Assembly: GCA_030652035.1 (NCBI GenBank)
Contig: JAUSBJ010000045.1
Coordinates: 1 to 64,000 of the forward strand
Reading direction: 5' to 3'
Length of the DNA: 64,000 bases
DNA from: Sulfurimicrobium sp.
GTDB taxonomy: Bacteria > Pseudomonadota > Gammaproteobacteria > Burkholderiales > Sulfuricellaceae
Shown: positions 9,766 through 18,778 of the stretch, one piece after another
Layout of the letters: the number at the start of each line of letters is the position of its first letter
How positions within the stretch are numbered: the first letter of the stretch is position 1
The notes under the pieces: model-generated
Database searches by the model: none
What the model was told of the DNA's origin: nothing
The model's input: the letters and a program-made list of their open reading frames with translations, nothing else
Translations under genes and position numbers: made by a program

Positions 9766-11081
9766 GGCAATTGCAGGCCTTGTCTGATCTGGGCCAGCGC
9801 GCGCTCACCCGCCGTGACTGGCGCGAGCCGTGCCTGCCAATAGGGATTGAAGAGGCTACCGATTTCCTCTTTATTGAAGAGCTTGTTCTTACCGTCGGGA
9901 CGTTCGAAAAAGACCTCGACCTTGGAGACGGCCGCGCTTTCGTCCCTGGCCAATGCCCCCTGGTACAAATCGAGGCTGCCTTTGGGCTTGATAATGCTGC
10001 CGCCTCCCGAAAACACCTGATTGACGCGCCCTTTGCTAACACGGACCGACAGTGAAGTGCGCGGATCATCACGCTTCAATGCATCCTCGGAGAGTTCGTG
10101 AAAGGCCGGGATGGAGCCGCCCGTCAACGTGGGCGGCTCAAAGCCGTCGGCAATGTTGGATTCTGCCCGATTGCTCGCTTGCGGGTTGGTGCTGCGCGAG
10201 CCGGCGTAGCTGTAGGCAGAGTCGTCCAGGCCGTCGTCGGAGAACGCGGTTCCAAACCCGAGTGGATTCTCGGAGCGCCTGCACCGGAAACGCCGGATGT
10301 GGTAAGTATGCGCCGAGAGGGTGTCCATCGACTTCCAGCCGTCGGCCAGGTCGATCAGTTCCGTGCTTCCGCGCTTCCTGAGCTGCACGCCGGTGCACAG
10401 GATGACCAGGCCGAAATTCCAGTTGCGGCTGCGCAGGAAGGCATCCCGGCCGTCGTGCACGAGCTGCCCCATGTGCTTGCGCTCGTCCCGGCTGGAATAG
10501 CGCTGCGTGAAGCTTGCGAAATCGTCCGCAACGGGGAGCAGGTCGACTTTCACGTCGGGGTCGTTCTTATGGGCCACCTCGTCCATCAACACTTTCCGGC
10601 TAGCCAAAGCAACGGCGTTTCCAGGGCCGTGTACTGCCAGCTGCGAGGCGGCGAGCGCGTTGATGGCGGCGTCGTGCAGGGTTACGGTATAAGCGAGCAA
10701 TGGCGTGTAGACATCTATGGCGTCCCTTACTTCGTAGAGCGCATCGGCGATGGCCGCGCCCGCGTAAGGAATGAGATACATATACGGCGCAATGGTGTCC
10801 GCCGTGGTGCCGGCGTATTTCGCCCACGAGGCCAGCCCGACGGCATGCCCGATCGCGATTTCGTTGGCGATGATGGCGCGGTTGGTGTAGGCGTCGTAGT
10901 TGAGCACGCGCGCCTCGAAGACGCCGGCGCTGTAAACAACAGCGTCGGCCGTGTTGGTGAGGCGGATTTTTTCCTGTACCAGCTGGCCGCTGTTGAACAT
11001 GAAAAAAACCGTCGCGGCGACAGCGACGAACAGAACAAGCGCCAAGGGCAAGGCTTGACCATGCTGGATGTATTGGCTCAT
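9762..11081 (-). CDS. TadG-like pilus-associated protein
   Basis: A 439-residue protein with one N-terminal membrane helix (ALPLALVLFVAVAATVFFMF) preceded by a Gly, as in TadE/TadG proteins. The +5 position after that Gly is Leu rather than Glu, so prepilin-peptidase cleavage is doubtful. The following region (NTADAVVYSAGVFEARVLNYDAYTNRA) resembles the start of TadG-like proteins, in which pilin-like helices are followed by a long extracytoplasmic domain. The start at 11081 was chosen because it directly precedes the helix; upstream in-frame sequence is the pilin gene and its hairpin. Confidence 0.7.
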   Translation of the reverse strand: MSQYIQHGQALPLALVLFVAVAATVFFMFNSGQLVQEKIRLTNTADAVVYSAGVFEARVLNYDAYTNRAIIANEIAIGHAVGLASWAKYAGTTADTIAPYMYLIPYAGAAIADALYEVRDAIDVYTPLLAYTVTLHDAAINALAASQLAVHGPGNAVALASRKVLMDEVAHKNDPDVKVDLLPVADDFASFTQRYSSRDERKHMGQLVHDGRDAFLRSRNWNFGLVILCTGVQLRKRGSTELIDLADGWKSMDTLSAHTYHIRRFRCRRSENPLGFGTAFSDDGLDDSAYSYAGSRSTNPQASNRAESNIADGFEPPTLTGGSIPAFHELSEDALKRDDPRTSLSVRVSKGRVNQVFSGGGSIIKPKGSLDLYQGALARDESAAVSKVEVFFERPDGKNKLFNKEEIGSLFNPYWQARLAPVTAGERALAQIRQGLQLP

Positions 11082-11101
11082 CTTGGATGCTTGTTGAAAC
11101 G

Positions 11102-11128
11102 CCGCCGCTCCGATTTGAAGAGCGGCGG
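11102..11128 (-). terminator. Intercistronic hairpin after the pilin gene
   Basis: On the minus strand a perfect 9-bp GC-rich stem (CCGCCGCTC / GAGCGGCGG) with a 9-nt loop lies between the pilin stop and the TadG-like start. Only a short T-poor tail (CGTTTC) follows, so it is a weak or partial terminator or a 3' stabiliser. It would give more pilin mRNA than downstream pilus-assembly mRNA, a common arrangement for major pilins. Confidence 0.65.
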
Positions 11129-11133
11129 TATTG

Positions 11134-11403
11134 TCACTCGGCTTTATTGTTCGTGTAGGTGTCGAGGGTCTCTTTTGTGGCGGCCTTGGCTGCACCAGCC
11201 GTCGCGTCCGTTTGCGCTTTGGTCTTGGCGGCAGTGCCGTCGTTTCCGGCCAGCTCCTGAGCGATTGCGGCAGTCTGGTTGCGTACGGTGCTGCCGAAGT
11301 ACTGATACACGGCAATCGCGGCAATCGCGATGAGGGCAACGATGATGATGTATTCAGTCATGCCTTGACCGAGTTGCCTGTTTTTTTGCGCATGAGTGCT
11401 CAT
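11134..11403 (-). CDS. Flp-type (type IVb) major pilin candidate
   Basis: An 89-residue prepilin with a short basic leader (MSTHAQKNRQLG), then QGMTEYIIIVALIAIAAIAV. Cleavage after the Gly puts Glu at +5 and Tyr at +6, followed by a 20-residue hydrophobic helix: the type IVb/Flp signature. The C-terminal part is rich in Ala, Thr and Lys (about residues 45-89). The ATG at 11403 has a near-perfect ribosome site (AGGAGG, 5 nt upstream). It is the first gene of the Tad operon, with its own strong promoter and flanking hairpins, as expected of the major subunit. Confidence 0.85.
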   Translation of the reverse strand: MSTHAQKNRQLGQGMTEYIIIVALIAIAAIAVYQYFGSTVRNQTAAIAQELAGNDGTAAKTKAQTDATAGAAKAATKETLDTYTNNKAE

Positions 11404-11436
11404 GAATTCCTCCTGTTGATATACGTTATTTATGTT

Positions 11437-11457
11437 GCCATTAATGTTGTTAATGGC
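11437..11457 (-). promoter_or_regulatory. 5'-terminal stem-loop of the pilin mRNA
   Basis: A perfect 8-bp inverted repeat (GCCATTAA / TTAATGGC, 5-nt loop) lies right at the transcript start predicted from the promoter at 11462-11490. It could be a 5' mRNA-stabilising hairpin or a palindromic operator overlapping the start site; the sequence cannot tell which. Confidence 0.5.
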
Positions 11458-11461
11458 CTGA

Positions 11462-11490
11462 ATATTACCCCAATGTAATATGCAATTCAA
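11462..11490 (-). promoter_or_regulatory. Sigma70-type promoter of the pilin/Tad operon
   Basis: Minus strand: -35 TTGAAT (11485-11490), a 17-nt spacer, then -10 TAATAT (11462-11467). The predicted start is near 11455, about 50 nt before the pilin ATG. The hexamers are close to consensus and the spacing is optimal. Confidence 0.7.
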
Positions 11491-11572
11491 ATGAAATATT
11501 CGTGTAATTTACCGCCTGAGGATTCGCCTCTACCGACATATTCGATCTACGCGAGAGCAGATCGGGAGATGG

Positions 11573-13115
11573 TCACCCAGAAAGGGTATCAATCATCCTG
11601 CGCCTGCGCTGGATATTACCCGCGAGCAGTACGCACATCGCGCTTGCCAGAACGGCAGGCCAATCACCCCATCGCCCGTATGGCGTCACTCCCTGTTGCG
11701 GTTGAACGGTTCCACTTAGCACCCCCTCGACAGACACTGGCAGCCGCCCCAGGACTCTGCCTTGAGCGTCAATCTGCGCCGTGACCCCTGTATTGGTTAC
11801 GCGCAAGATGGGGCGCCCGGACTCCAGTGCGCGCATACGAACGATTTGCAGGCGTTGTCCGATTGCCAGGCTGCCTTCAAACCAGGCAAGGTTGCTTGGG
11901 TTGAGCAACAGCGTGGCCGATGGCAGCCAGCGGCGGACTTCCTGGCCGGTGAGGTCTTCATGGCAAATCAGCGTTCCGACGCGTTGTATGCCGAGGGCGA
12001 ATGGCGCTTGGTTGCGTCCCCCCGGGCTCATGTCTTTAAGAGGAATATTGAGCGAACCGGTGAACCAGCTAAAGCCCGTTGGACTATATTCATCCAAATG
12101 ACATCAACTGAACTTTGTTGTACTGGGAAATCCCATGCTGGCTGGGCGAAATATGAAGCACGCTGTTGTGCCCATCAGAATTGGCGGCAATGGTAGCCAC
12201 ACCCAAAAAAACATGGCTGGCAGTGCGTCGGGTGAATTGCTGAAGGTTCGACAAGGCACCATCCGGCAGTTCATTCAGAAACATTGGGAGTGCCGTTTCA
12301 GAGGTTGCAACCAGGTCTGCGGATTGATGCCCGATCGCCTCGACAAGCCGTTGCGTTTGCTGGCGCATGTACGAAGGATCGAACTTGCGTTCCTGCGAAA
12401 CGTTCGACTGAACAAGACGGTAGCTCAATGGCGCACCGTATGCCTGAGTCCACGATAGCTGCTGGAGTGCCAGCCCCGCGCCGCTTATGGCCAAGAAAAT
12501 AATCATACTTGAGATCTTAATACTGCGCGGCGCGGTGAATAAAACGACCAGCAGCACGCTCATACAGAAACCTATCCAGCTTAGTCCAAACAGACCGAGC
12601 GCAGGTGCATAACCCGCCAGCCATGTATCAATCAGGCTGTAGCCTAAAGAAAGCGAAGTAAAGCCATTAAAAAAGAGGCTACGCGCCCATTCACCCAGAG
12701 TCAGCAATGCGGGAAAGGCTGCAATTGCGGCGAACGACAAAGGCATGGAATAGCAATCAGCCCCTGCACAGTTCTTTTCACTTTTAAACAATGCTCGCCA
12801 GGATAAACAGGGTAAGGCAGTAAAAAGAGCCAGGTAAACTACAAAAACCAAGGTGCTCGCCATGGCGGGAATCAACCCCATCCCAGCCTTGCCATGGAGT
12901 GCGCCAAAAATCCAGCCACTCCCGAATAAATGCAGCCCCACCCCGAAGACCAAACCCAATAACCCCGCCCGCCAAGCAGTTCGACTGTTCACTACCAGCC
13001 AGAATAGACCCGCATACCCCAACAGGGAGACCATCCACCAGCCAAATGGATCCCAGCCGAGCACACTGAACGCACCCAACAAGATGGCAAGAGCAACGGA
13101 CAATGACAATTTCAT
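11573..13115 (-). pseudogene. lnt: Frameshifted apolipoprotein N-acyltransferase
   Basis: Two adjacent frames together make one Lnt-like protein of about 510 residues, the usual length. The first part (12090-13115, 341 residues) has the N-terminal membrane bundle, the nitrilase-like domain start with the ETALP glutamate, and the YNKVQLMSFG lysine motif. It stops at that point. The second part (11573-12095) resumes with EYSPTGFSWF and holds the LICHED cysteine and a final membrane segment. Lnt normally reads FGE here, so one extra base in the GGAT near 12092-12095 explains the break. The catalytic triad (Glu, Lys, Cys) is split between the frames. Lnt N-acylates lipoproteins in the inner membrane. 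Either this copy is inactive or the base is a sequencing error. Confidence 0.8.
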
Positions 13116-13508
13116 TACTTTTATCCTGAAATCTTTAATTCGATGATCACCGATGATCCTGAGAAAAGTGGTTTTCTGCCTTTAATTTAGGCTTAACCAA
13201 CTGACCTAACAGTCCGTTGAAATAAAAAATAATGATGTTGTTTTCATTATCATCTGGATTTAAGAAGGGCCTCTCAGCGTGATTTCTGGTTTTTGGCCTG
13301 TTCCATATGCTCGATTCGATGGCGCCTTTGCCAAACCGCACTCCGCATCACCAACCCATTGGTTTAAATGAGCGCATTACACCATGCGCATAATATTGAC
13401 GGGGTTTTTCAACCAACTGCCGGGACACTCCAACAGGAGCCAGGGGATATACCACCGACTCCATTTCCAGGCCAGAGGAATTTTCCATTTTAGGCCAGCC
13501 ATAAAACA
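13116..13508. other. Intergenic region between lnt and the pnp terminator
   Basis: About 390 nt with lower GC than its neighbours and no convincing gene; the longest open frames have no family resemblance. It must hold the lnt promoter. I see a short direct repeat (GATGATC, twice near 13142-13156) and no clear promoter hexamers. Confidence 0.5.
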
Positions 13509-13540
13509 AAAAGCCCCGAAGGTTTCCCTCCGGGGCTTTT
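13509..13540 (-). terminator. Rho-independent terminator of pnp
   Basis: On the minus strand, AAAAGCCCCG pairs with CGGGGCTTTT across a 12-nt loop, followed by a T-rich run (TTTTTGTTTTAT). It lies about 20 nt past the pnp stop. Confidence 0.9.
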
Positions 13541-13562
13541 GCTGGCCGATGGCCGGTATGGC

Positions 13563-15701
13563 TTACTCGCTTGCTTGCGGCTGTTCGGCTGGCGCGTGGT
13601 GAGCAGCAGGCGCCGGGGCTTCCAGCAGGGCTTTCATGGACAGGCGCAGGCGGCCTTTTTCGTCCGCTTCCAGCACCTTGACCTTGACGGCCTGGCCTTC
13701 CTTGAGGTGGTCGGCTACCGCGTTGACGCGCTCATGGGCGATCTGGGAGATGTGCAACAGGCCATCCTTGCCCGGCAGCACGCTGACAATGGCGCCGAAA
13801 TCCAGCAGCTTGAGCACGGTGCCGTCGTAGGTCCGGCCCACTTCCACTTCGGCAGTGATGGCGGCAATGCGTTGCTTGGCCAGTTCACCTGCCTCAGAGC
13901 TCATGCAGGCGATAGTCACGGTGCCGTCTTCGCCGATGTCGATGCTGGTGCCGGTTTCTTCCGTCAGGGCACGGATGACTGCACCACCCTTGCCGATCAC
14001 GTCACGGATTTTTTCCGGGTTGATCTTCATGGTGATCATGCGTGGCGCGAAGTCTGACAGCTCTTCGCGCGGCTTGCCAACGGCTTCCTTCATGATGCCG
14101 AGGATGTGCATGCGGCCTTCCTTGGCCTGGCTCAGGGCGGCCTGCATGATGTCCTTGGTGATGCCGTTGATCTTGATGTCCATCTGCAGTGCGGTCACGC
14201 CAGTCTCGGTACCAGCCACCTTGAAGTCCATGTCGCCGAGGTGATCTTCGTCGCCCAGGATGTCGGTCAGCACGGCAAAGCGGTTGCCTTCCTTGATCAG
14301 GCCCATGGCAATACCTGCCACGTGATCCTTGAGCGGCACGCCAGCGTCCATCAGGGACAGGCAGCCGCCGCAGACCGACGCCATGGAGCTGGAGCCGTTG
14401 GATTCGGTGATTTCAGATACCACGCGCATGGAGTAGCCGAAGTCCGCCGCGTCAGGCAGAACAGCTACCAGGGCGCGCTTGGCAAGGCGGCCGTGGCCGA
14501 TTTCGCGGCGCTTGGGCGTGCCCACACGGCCGGTTTCACCGGTGGAGTACGGAGGGAAGTTGTAGTGCAGCATGAAGCGATCGGAATACTCGCCCTGCAA
14601 CGCGTCGATTTTCTGCTCGTCGCGTGCCGTGCCCAGCGTGGAGACCACCAGCGCCTGGGTTTCGCCGCGCGTGAACAGGGCGGAACCGTGGGTGCGCGGC
14701 AATACGCCGGTACGGATGGTGATGGGGCGCACGGTGCGGGTGTCGCGACCGTCGATGCGAGGCTCGCCATCGAGAATCTGACCGCGTACGATCTTGGCTT
14801 CCAGGTCCTGGAACAGGTTCTTGATGTGGTTGATACGGTCGGCATTGGCAGCTTCGCCAGCGACTGCATCCACTACGCGGCTGCGGATTTCGTCCACTTG
14901 AGCATAACGGGTCTGTTTCTGCTTGATCTGGTAGGCCTTTCTGACATCGGCTTCGGCCAGTTCGGCGATTTTCGCTACCAGTTCTGCATCTTTCTCGGCT
15001 GCAGCCCACTCCCACATTTCAGGAGCGATCTCTTCGACCATCTCATTGATGGCATTGATCGCGGCCTGCAACTGATCGTGCCCATACACCACCGCGCCCA
15101 GCATGATATCTTCAGGCAATTGCTGGGCTTCGGATTCCACCATCAGCACAGCCTGATCGGTACCGGCGACCACCAGATCCAGCTGGGTGGTTTTCATTTC
15201 CGTTGCGGTCGGGTTGAGTATGTAATTGCCATCGATATAGCCCACGCGCGCCGCACCAATCGGGCCATCGAAGGGGATGCCGGAGATGGCGAGCGCAGCG
15301 GATGCGCCCAGAATAGCGGGAATGTCGGCGTCGATTTCGGCATTCGAAGACATGACCGTGGCAACGATCTGCACTTCATTGTAAAAGCCTTCCGGAAACA
15401 GCGGACGCAGGGGCCGGTCAATCAGGCGCGAAGTCAGGATTTCCTTCTCGGAGGGACGCCCCTCGCGCTTGAAGAAACCGCCGGGGATCTTGCCCGCGGC
15501 GTAGGTACGTTCCTGATAATCGACGGTCAGCGGGAAGAAGTCCTGACCGGGTTTGACATCCTTGGCGCCGACCACGGTGACCAGCACCACGGTTCCGTCC
15601 ATGTCCACCATCACAGCGCCATGCGCCTGGCGGGCGATCTCGCCCGTTTCCAGGGTGACTTCATGACGCCCGTAGGAAAAGCTTTTCTTAATATGCTTCA
15701 A
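13563..15701 (-). CDS. pnp: Polyribonucleotide nucleotidyltransferase (PNPase)
   Basis: A 712-residue PNPase, the phosphorolytic 3'-5' exoribonuclease of the RNA degradosome. Domains in order: first RNase PH-like domain (about 1-140, with [12 protein letters not shown]), the alpha-helical domain, the second catalytic RNase PH domain (about 315-540), a KH domain ([20 protein letters not shown], about 555-615) and an S1 domain (about 620-690) ending in an Ala/Pro-rich tail. The start is a TTG at 15701 with AAGGA 7 nt upstream. It follows rpsO, the conserved rpsO-pnp arrangement, in which pnp is usually autoregulated after transcription. Confidence 0.97.
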   Translation of the reverse strand: MKHIKKSFSYGRHEVTLETGEIARQAHGAVMVDMDGTVVLVTVVGAKDVKPGQDFFPLTVDYQERTYAAGKIPGGFFKREGRPSEKEILTSRLIDRPLRPLFPEGFYNEVQIVATVMSSNAEIDADIPAILGASAALAISGIPFDGPIGAARVGYIDGNYILNPTATEMKTTQLDLVVAGTDQAVLMVESEAQQLPEDIMLGAVVYGHDQLQAAINAINEMVEEIAPEMWEWAAAEKDAELVAKIAELAEADVRKAYQIKQKQTRYAQVDEIRSRVVDAVAGEAANADRINHIKNLFQDLEAKIVRGQILDGEPRIDGRDTRTVRPITIRTGVLPRTHGSALFTRGETQALVVSTLGTARDEQKIDALQGEYSDRFMLHYNFPPYSTGETGRVGTPKRREIGHGRLAKRALVAVLPDAADFGYSMRVVSEITESNGSSSMASVCGGCLSLMDAGVPLKDHVAGIAMGLIKEGNRFAVLTDILGDEDHLGDMDFKVAGTETGVTALQMDIKINGITKDIMQAALSQAKEGRMHILGIMKEAVGKPREELSDFAPRMITMKINPEKIRDVIGKGGAVIRALTEETGTSIDIGEDGTVTIACMSSEAGELAKQRIAAITAEVEVGRTYDGTVLKLLDFGAIVSVLPGKDGLLHISQIAHERVNAVADHLKEGQAVKVKVLEADEKGRLRLSMKALLEAPAPAAHHAPAEQPQASE

Positions 15702-15745
15702 TGCCGAATCCTTTTTCTTGTTGCTCGTTACATGTTGCCAATAAA

Positions 15746-16015
15746 TTACTTACGCAGACCCAGGCGCTCGATCAGGGTACGGTAGCGGTCGCCACTCTTC
15801 CCTTTGAGGTAGTCGAGCAGCTTGCGGCGCTTGCTTACCAGCTTGAGCAGGCCACGGCGGGAATGATGATCCTTGGCGTTAACTTTGAAGTGACCGGTCA
15901 GGTCGTTGATGCGGGCAGTCATCAGGGCAACCTGAACTTCCGGGGACCCGGTATCGGCGGCTGCGGTTTGATAATCCTGCACGATTTGTGCTTTTTGCGC
16001 GGTGGTTACAGACAT
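15746..16015 (-). CDS. rpsO: 30S ribosomal protein S15
   Basis: Eighty-nine residues, exactly the usual S15 length, with the [22 protein letters not shown] and [21 protein letters not shown] hallmarks. S15 binds 16S rRNA early in small-subunit assembly. The ATG at 16015 has a purine-rich GGAGAGAGGGAAG ribosome site. pnp lies 44 nt downstream of its stop. Confidence 0.97.
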   Translation of the reverse strand: MSVTTAQKAQIVQDYQTAAADTGSPEVQVALMTARINDLTGHFKVNAKDHHSRRGLLKLVSKRRKLLDYLKGKSGDRYRTLIERLGLRK

Positions 16016-16080
16016 CTTCCCTCTCTCCAAAAACTTAAATCGGGCATTTTACCTGTTTTAGGGTGAAATTCACAAGCAAA

Positions 16081-16902
16081 TTAAGACTTTCTCGGCCTGG
16101 TCCTCTCGCTCACTTGTCGCACACGTTCGAAAAAACAGATGGCGGCGGCGGCGGCGGCGTTCAGCGACTCCATTGCGCCCGGCATCGGGATGCGGACCCG
16201 TTGCGTGGCCGCCTGCTGCAAGGAGGGCGACACACCCGCGCCTTCGTTGCCAATCACAAACGCCACCGGCCCGCCAAGATCCAGTTCAAACAGATCCACT
16301 TCTGCCTGCAGGCTGGTGACGACCACATCGCCAACAAAGTTTTCGGCAATTTCAACCAGATTCACGCCCTCGCGAATCGGCAAATGAAAATGCGCACCCA
16401 TGCCGCCTCGCAGCACCCTGGGCGACCAGGCATCGGCACAGCCTGCCGACAGGTAAGCTGCCTGCGCGCCCGCCGCTGCCGCCGAGCGCAGGATGGAGCC
16501 GAGATTGCCGGGGTCCTGGAGTGTTTCCAGAAATACCGCAAACTGGATTTTTTCCGCCAGCGGCAACTGCGGTATCGCCACCCGCGCCAGAATGCCGGTC
16601 GGCGTTTCCACCGGCGCGATTTCCTGAAACAGGGCATCGCTCATCAGCGTTAGCGGAACGGACGGCAAAGCTTCCAGCAGGGTACGGATCTCCTCCCGCT
16701 GCAGCCCGGCAGGCGACACGACCAGAAGTTGCGGCGGGCCTATCCGCTCGACGAAACCCGCTATGAGATGTTCGCCATCCAGCAGGGCCAGGCCGGTTTT
16801 TTTTCTTTCACGCCCACTCTGGGCGAGCTTCTTGAGAGATTTGAACACGGCGTTGTCACGTGAAGTAATCAACGGCACTGTCCTCGCGAGCCCACCGCGC
16901 AT
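16081..16902 (-). CDS. TrmH-family (SPOUT) RNA 2'-O-methyltransferase
   Basis: About 273 residues. There is an N-terminal RNA-binding substrate domain (about 10-100, with GLALLDGEHLIAGF) and a C-terminal SPOUT knot domain with the three family motifs: LETLQDPGNLGSILRSA, FVIGNEGAGVS and PMPGAMESLNAAAAAAI. It transfers methyl from S-adenosylmethionine to a ribose 2'-OH in rRNA or tRNA; the exact target cannot be read here. Its 5' end overlaps the 3' end of the pentapeptide gene. A GTG at 16878 or a TTG at 16872 is an alternative start that would avoid most of the overlap. Confidence 0.88.
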   Translation of the reverse strand: MRGGLARTVPLITSRDNAVFKSLKKLAQSGRERKKTGLALLDGEHLIAGFVERIGPPQLLVVSPAGLQREEIRTLLEALPSVPLTLMSDALFQEIAPVETPTGILARVAIPQLPLAEKIQFAVFLETLQDPGNLGSILRSAAAAGAQAAYLSAGCADAWSPRVLRGGMGAHFHLPIREGVNLVEIAENFVGDVVVTSLQAEVDLFELDLGGPVAFVIGNEGAGVSPSLQQAATQRVRIPMPGAMESLNAAAAAAICFFERVRQVSERTRPRKS

Positions 16903-17723
16903 TCTCGCCCATCCTGCCAGATGGCGCGATCCAGCACGGCACCCTTGAACGAAGCGGAAACCAGCGTGGTGCCGCGCAAATCGCTGTAGCTTAGATCCGC
17001 CCCATCGAGATCGGCGTCATTCAGATTGGCATGATTGAAATTCGCCCCAACCAGCAGAGCCTGGCGAAACCTGGAGCCGGACAGGTCGGCGCGGGAAAAA
17101 TCGGCATAGGCCAGATTGCTGCCGCTCAGGTCGGCACCGCGCAAGCGGATTTCCTGCTTGTCGCAGCCGTTCCAATTGACCTGCGGCGCCGCGGCATGCT
17201 GACACTGCGGCAGTTCAGGCACGACCCCAACCTTGACCGGATTGACGGGTTGATGAAATACCAGCCCAAGTACGACCATCAAGGCCAGCACCGAAAGAAT
17301 GGAAAAGGCCGCAAGATAACGACGGCGGGAAGGCCACCGCTCAAGCGCGGGATGAAGATGCGGCAAGGCCAGCAGTTCAGAATTCACGCGGGTTTTGCGG
17401 CGCTCTTCACCTCGCGGTCCGCTGGTGATTTCGTGTTGCCGCCGGTCCTGATGGGTGCGTTCATCCGCCCAGCGGTGCGCAGCCTTGAGGCGCTCTTCCA
17501 GCCATTGTTTTTTTTCCGGATCGTTCTCGGTCTGCAGTCCCAGCAATTCCGCCGGCAACAGCGCGCGCACCGACATCAGGGGCTGCCATTCCAGCTGGTC
17601 GATGCTGACCTCGTCCGTCAGCTCAAATCGCCCCAACAGGACATGGTTGGCCACCACCAAATTTGGAAAAGGCCCGCTGACCGCACCTTCGCGGCGCACG
17701 TACCAAAGTTGACGATCGCTCAA
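16869..17723 (-). CDS. GYF-like/pentapeptide-repeat membrane protein
   Basis: A 284-residue protein from the TTG at 17723, chosen for its AAGGGA ribosome site and because the divergent gene begins at 17790. Residues 1-50 (LWYVRREGAVSGPFP...LLGRF) resemble the GYF_2-type domain found in bacterial membrane proteins. A charged linker (70-115) and one membrane span (about 136-156) follow. Then about twelve pentapeptide repeats of the A(D/N)LxG type (about 193-265, e.g. RGADLSGSNLAYADFS) form a right-handed beta-helix, presumably periplasmic. Function unknown; probably protein-protein interaction at the envelope. Confidence 0.75.
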   Translation of the reverse strand: MSDRQLWYVRREGAVSGPFPNLVVANHVLLGRFELTDEVSIDQLEWQPLMSVRALLPAELLGLQTENDPEKKQWLEERLKAAHRWADERTHQDRRQHEITSGPRGEERRKTRVNSELLALPHLHPALERWPSRRRYLAAFSILSVLALMVVLGLVFHQPVNPVKVGVVPELPQCQHAAAPQVNWNGCDKQEIRLRGADLSGSNLAYADFSRADLSGSRFRQALLVGANFNHANLNDADLDGADLSYSDLRGTTLVSASFKGAVLDRAIWQDGRECAVGSRGQCR

Positions 17724-17789
17724 TACCTGAATCCCTTCTTGCGCTATAGTGGGCTGCAAACGCCAGCAGTCTAGCCCGAATGATACGTT

Positions 17790-18731
17790 ATGAAAATAAC
17801 CCTGATTACCCCTTACGCGGGCCGCTCCCGCACCGGCAACCGCAATACCGCCTATCGCTACGCCGGTTTCCTGCGCCAGCTCGGCCACCAGGTCAGCGTA
17901 CAGGTCAACTGGGATGGCCTCCCTGCCGACATGATGCTGGCCCTGCACGCACGCCGCAGCCATGATTCGATCCGCCGCTTCGCGGATGCCTATCCGCAAC
18001 GCCCGCTGATCCTCGTCCTGACCGGCACCGATCTGTATCGCGACATCCGGCAGGATAGTTCGGCGCAGCTATCCATGAACCTGGCTACACGCATGATCGT
18101 GTTGCAGGAAATGGGGCTGAACGAATTAAGCCAGGAACAGAGGGACAGGACACGCGTCATTTACCAGTCTGTCACGCCACCCAAACCCTGCGCCAAGCTC
18201 AAGAAATATTTTCAGGTCTGCGTGATCGGCCATCTGCGTGCCGAAAAAGATCCCTTCCGCTGCGCCCTTGCTCTGTCCCACCTGCCCTCCCCCGGAATCC
18301 GGGTCATCCAGCTGGGCGGCGCCCTGGAGCCAGCCATGGCAGAACAAGCCCGCACCCTGATGCATCAGGACAGCCGTTATTCCTGGACAGGGGAACTACC
18401 CCACTGGCGCGCCATGCATAAACTGGCGCAAAGCCACCTCATGGTCATCAGTTCGCGCATGGAAGGCGGCGCGAACGTAATCTGCGAAGCCCTCGCCGCG
18501 GAGGTGCCGGTGATTGCCTCCGACATTGCCGGAAATATTGGCATGCTGGGAAAGGATTACGACGGCTACTTTCCGCTGGAAAATGAGTCCGTACTGGCCG
18601 AGCGCATAGGCCAGGCCATGAACAACGAATTTTACTACCGTAAATTGCTGGCACAGTGCCAGGCTCGCAGCCATTTGTTCAGCCCGGAACGCGAAAAAAA
18701 CGACCTGGCTTCGCTTCTGGATGAACTCTGA
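17790..18731 (+). CDS. senB: SenB-like selenosugar synthase / glycosyltransferase
   Basis: A 313-residue GT4-type glycosyltransferase. The opening KITLITPYAGRSRTGNRNTA, with LTGTDLYRDI and EGGANVICEALAAEVPVIAS, matches the TIGR04348 family. That family includes SenB, which makes a selenosugar from selenophosphate and a UDP-sugar on the way to selenoneine. The nucleotide-sugar binding region is the C-terminal Rossmann fold with the ...EGGANVICEA... motif. No senA or senC homologue is next to it, so the pathway assignment is by family only. It is divergent from the pentapeptide gene and convergent with the EAL gene. Confidence 0.7.
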   Translation: MKITLITPYAGRSRTGNRNTAYRYAGFLRQLGHQVSVQVNWDGLPADMMLALHARRSHDSIRRFADAYPQRPLILVLTGTDLYRDIRQDSSAQLSMNLATRMIVLQEMGLNELSQEQRDRTRVIYQSVTPPKPCAKLKKYFQVCVIGHLRAEKDPFRCALALSHLPSPGIRVIQLGGALEPAMAEQARTLMHQDSRYSWTGELPHWRAMHKLAQSHLMVISSRMEGGANVICEALAAEVPVIASDIAGNIGMLGKDYDGYFPLENESVLAERIGQAMNNEFYYRKLLAQCQARSHLFSPEREKNDLASLLDEL

Positions 18732-18738
18732 CAGCGCC

Positions 18739-18778
18739 CTTCCAGGATAGTCCGATATTTATCGCTCTATCCTGGAAG
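18739..18778. terminator. Bidirectional hairpin between convergent genes
   Basis: A perfect 12-bp inverted repeat (CTTCCAGGATAG / CTATCCTGGAAG) with a 16-nt loop between the senB-like gene and the EAL gene. It reaches into the last codons of the latter. There is no long T-run, so it is probably a bidirectional or weak terminator. Confidence 0.6.

Noticed and set aside
10098..11333. A 411-codon plus-strand frame opposite the TadG-like and pilin genes
   Set aside because: No ribosome site, no motif; the minus-strand genes have prepilin signatures and coupled starts.
13147..13341. A 64-codon minus-strand open frame between lnt and pnp
   Set aside because: No ribosome site, no recognisable family and an odd composition; treated as non-coding.
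14106..15785. A 559-codon plus-strand open frame opposite pnp
   Set aside because: Antisense to a highly conserved gene; the translation resembles nothing and is explained by third-position GC bias.
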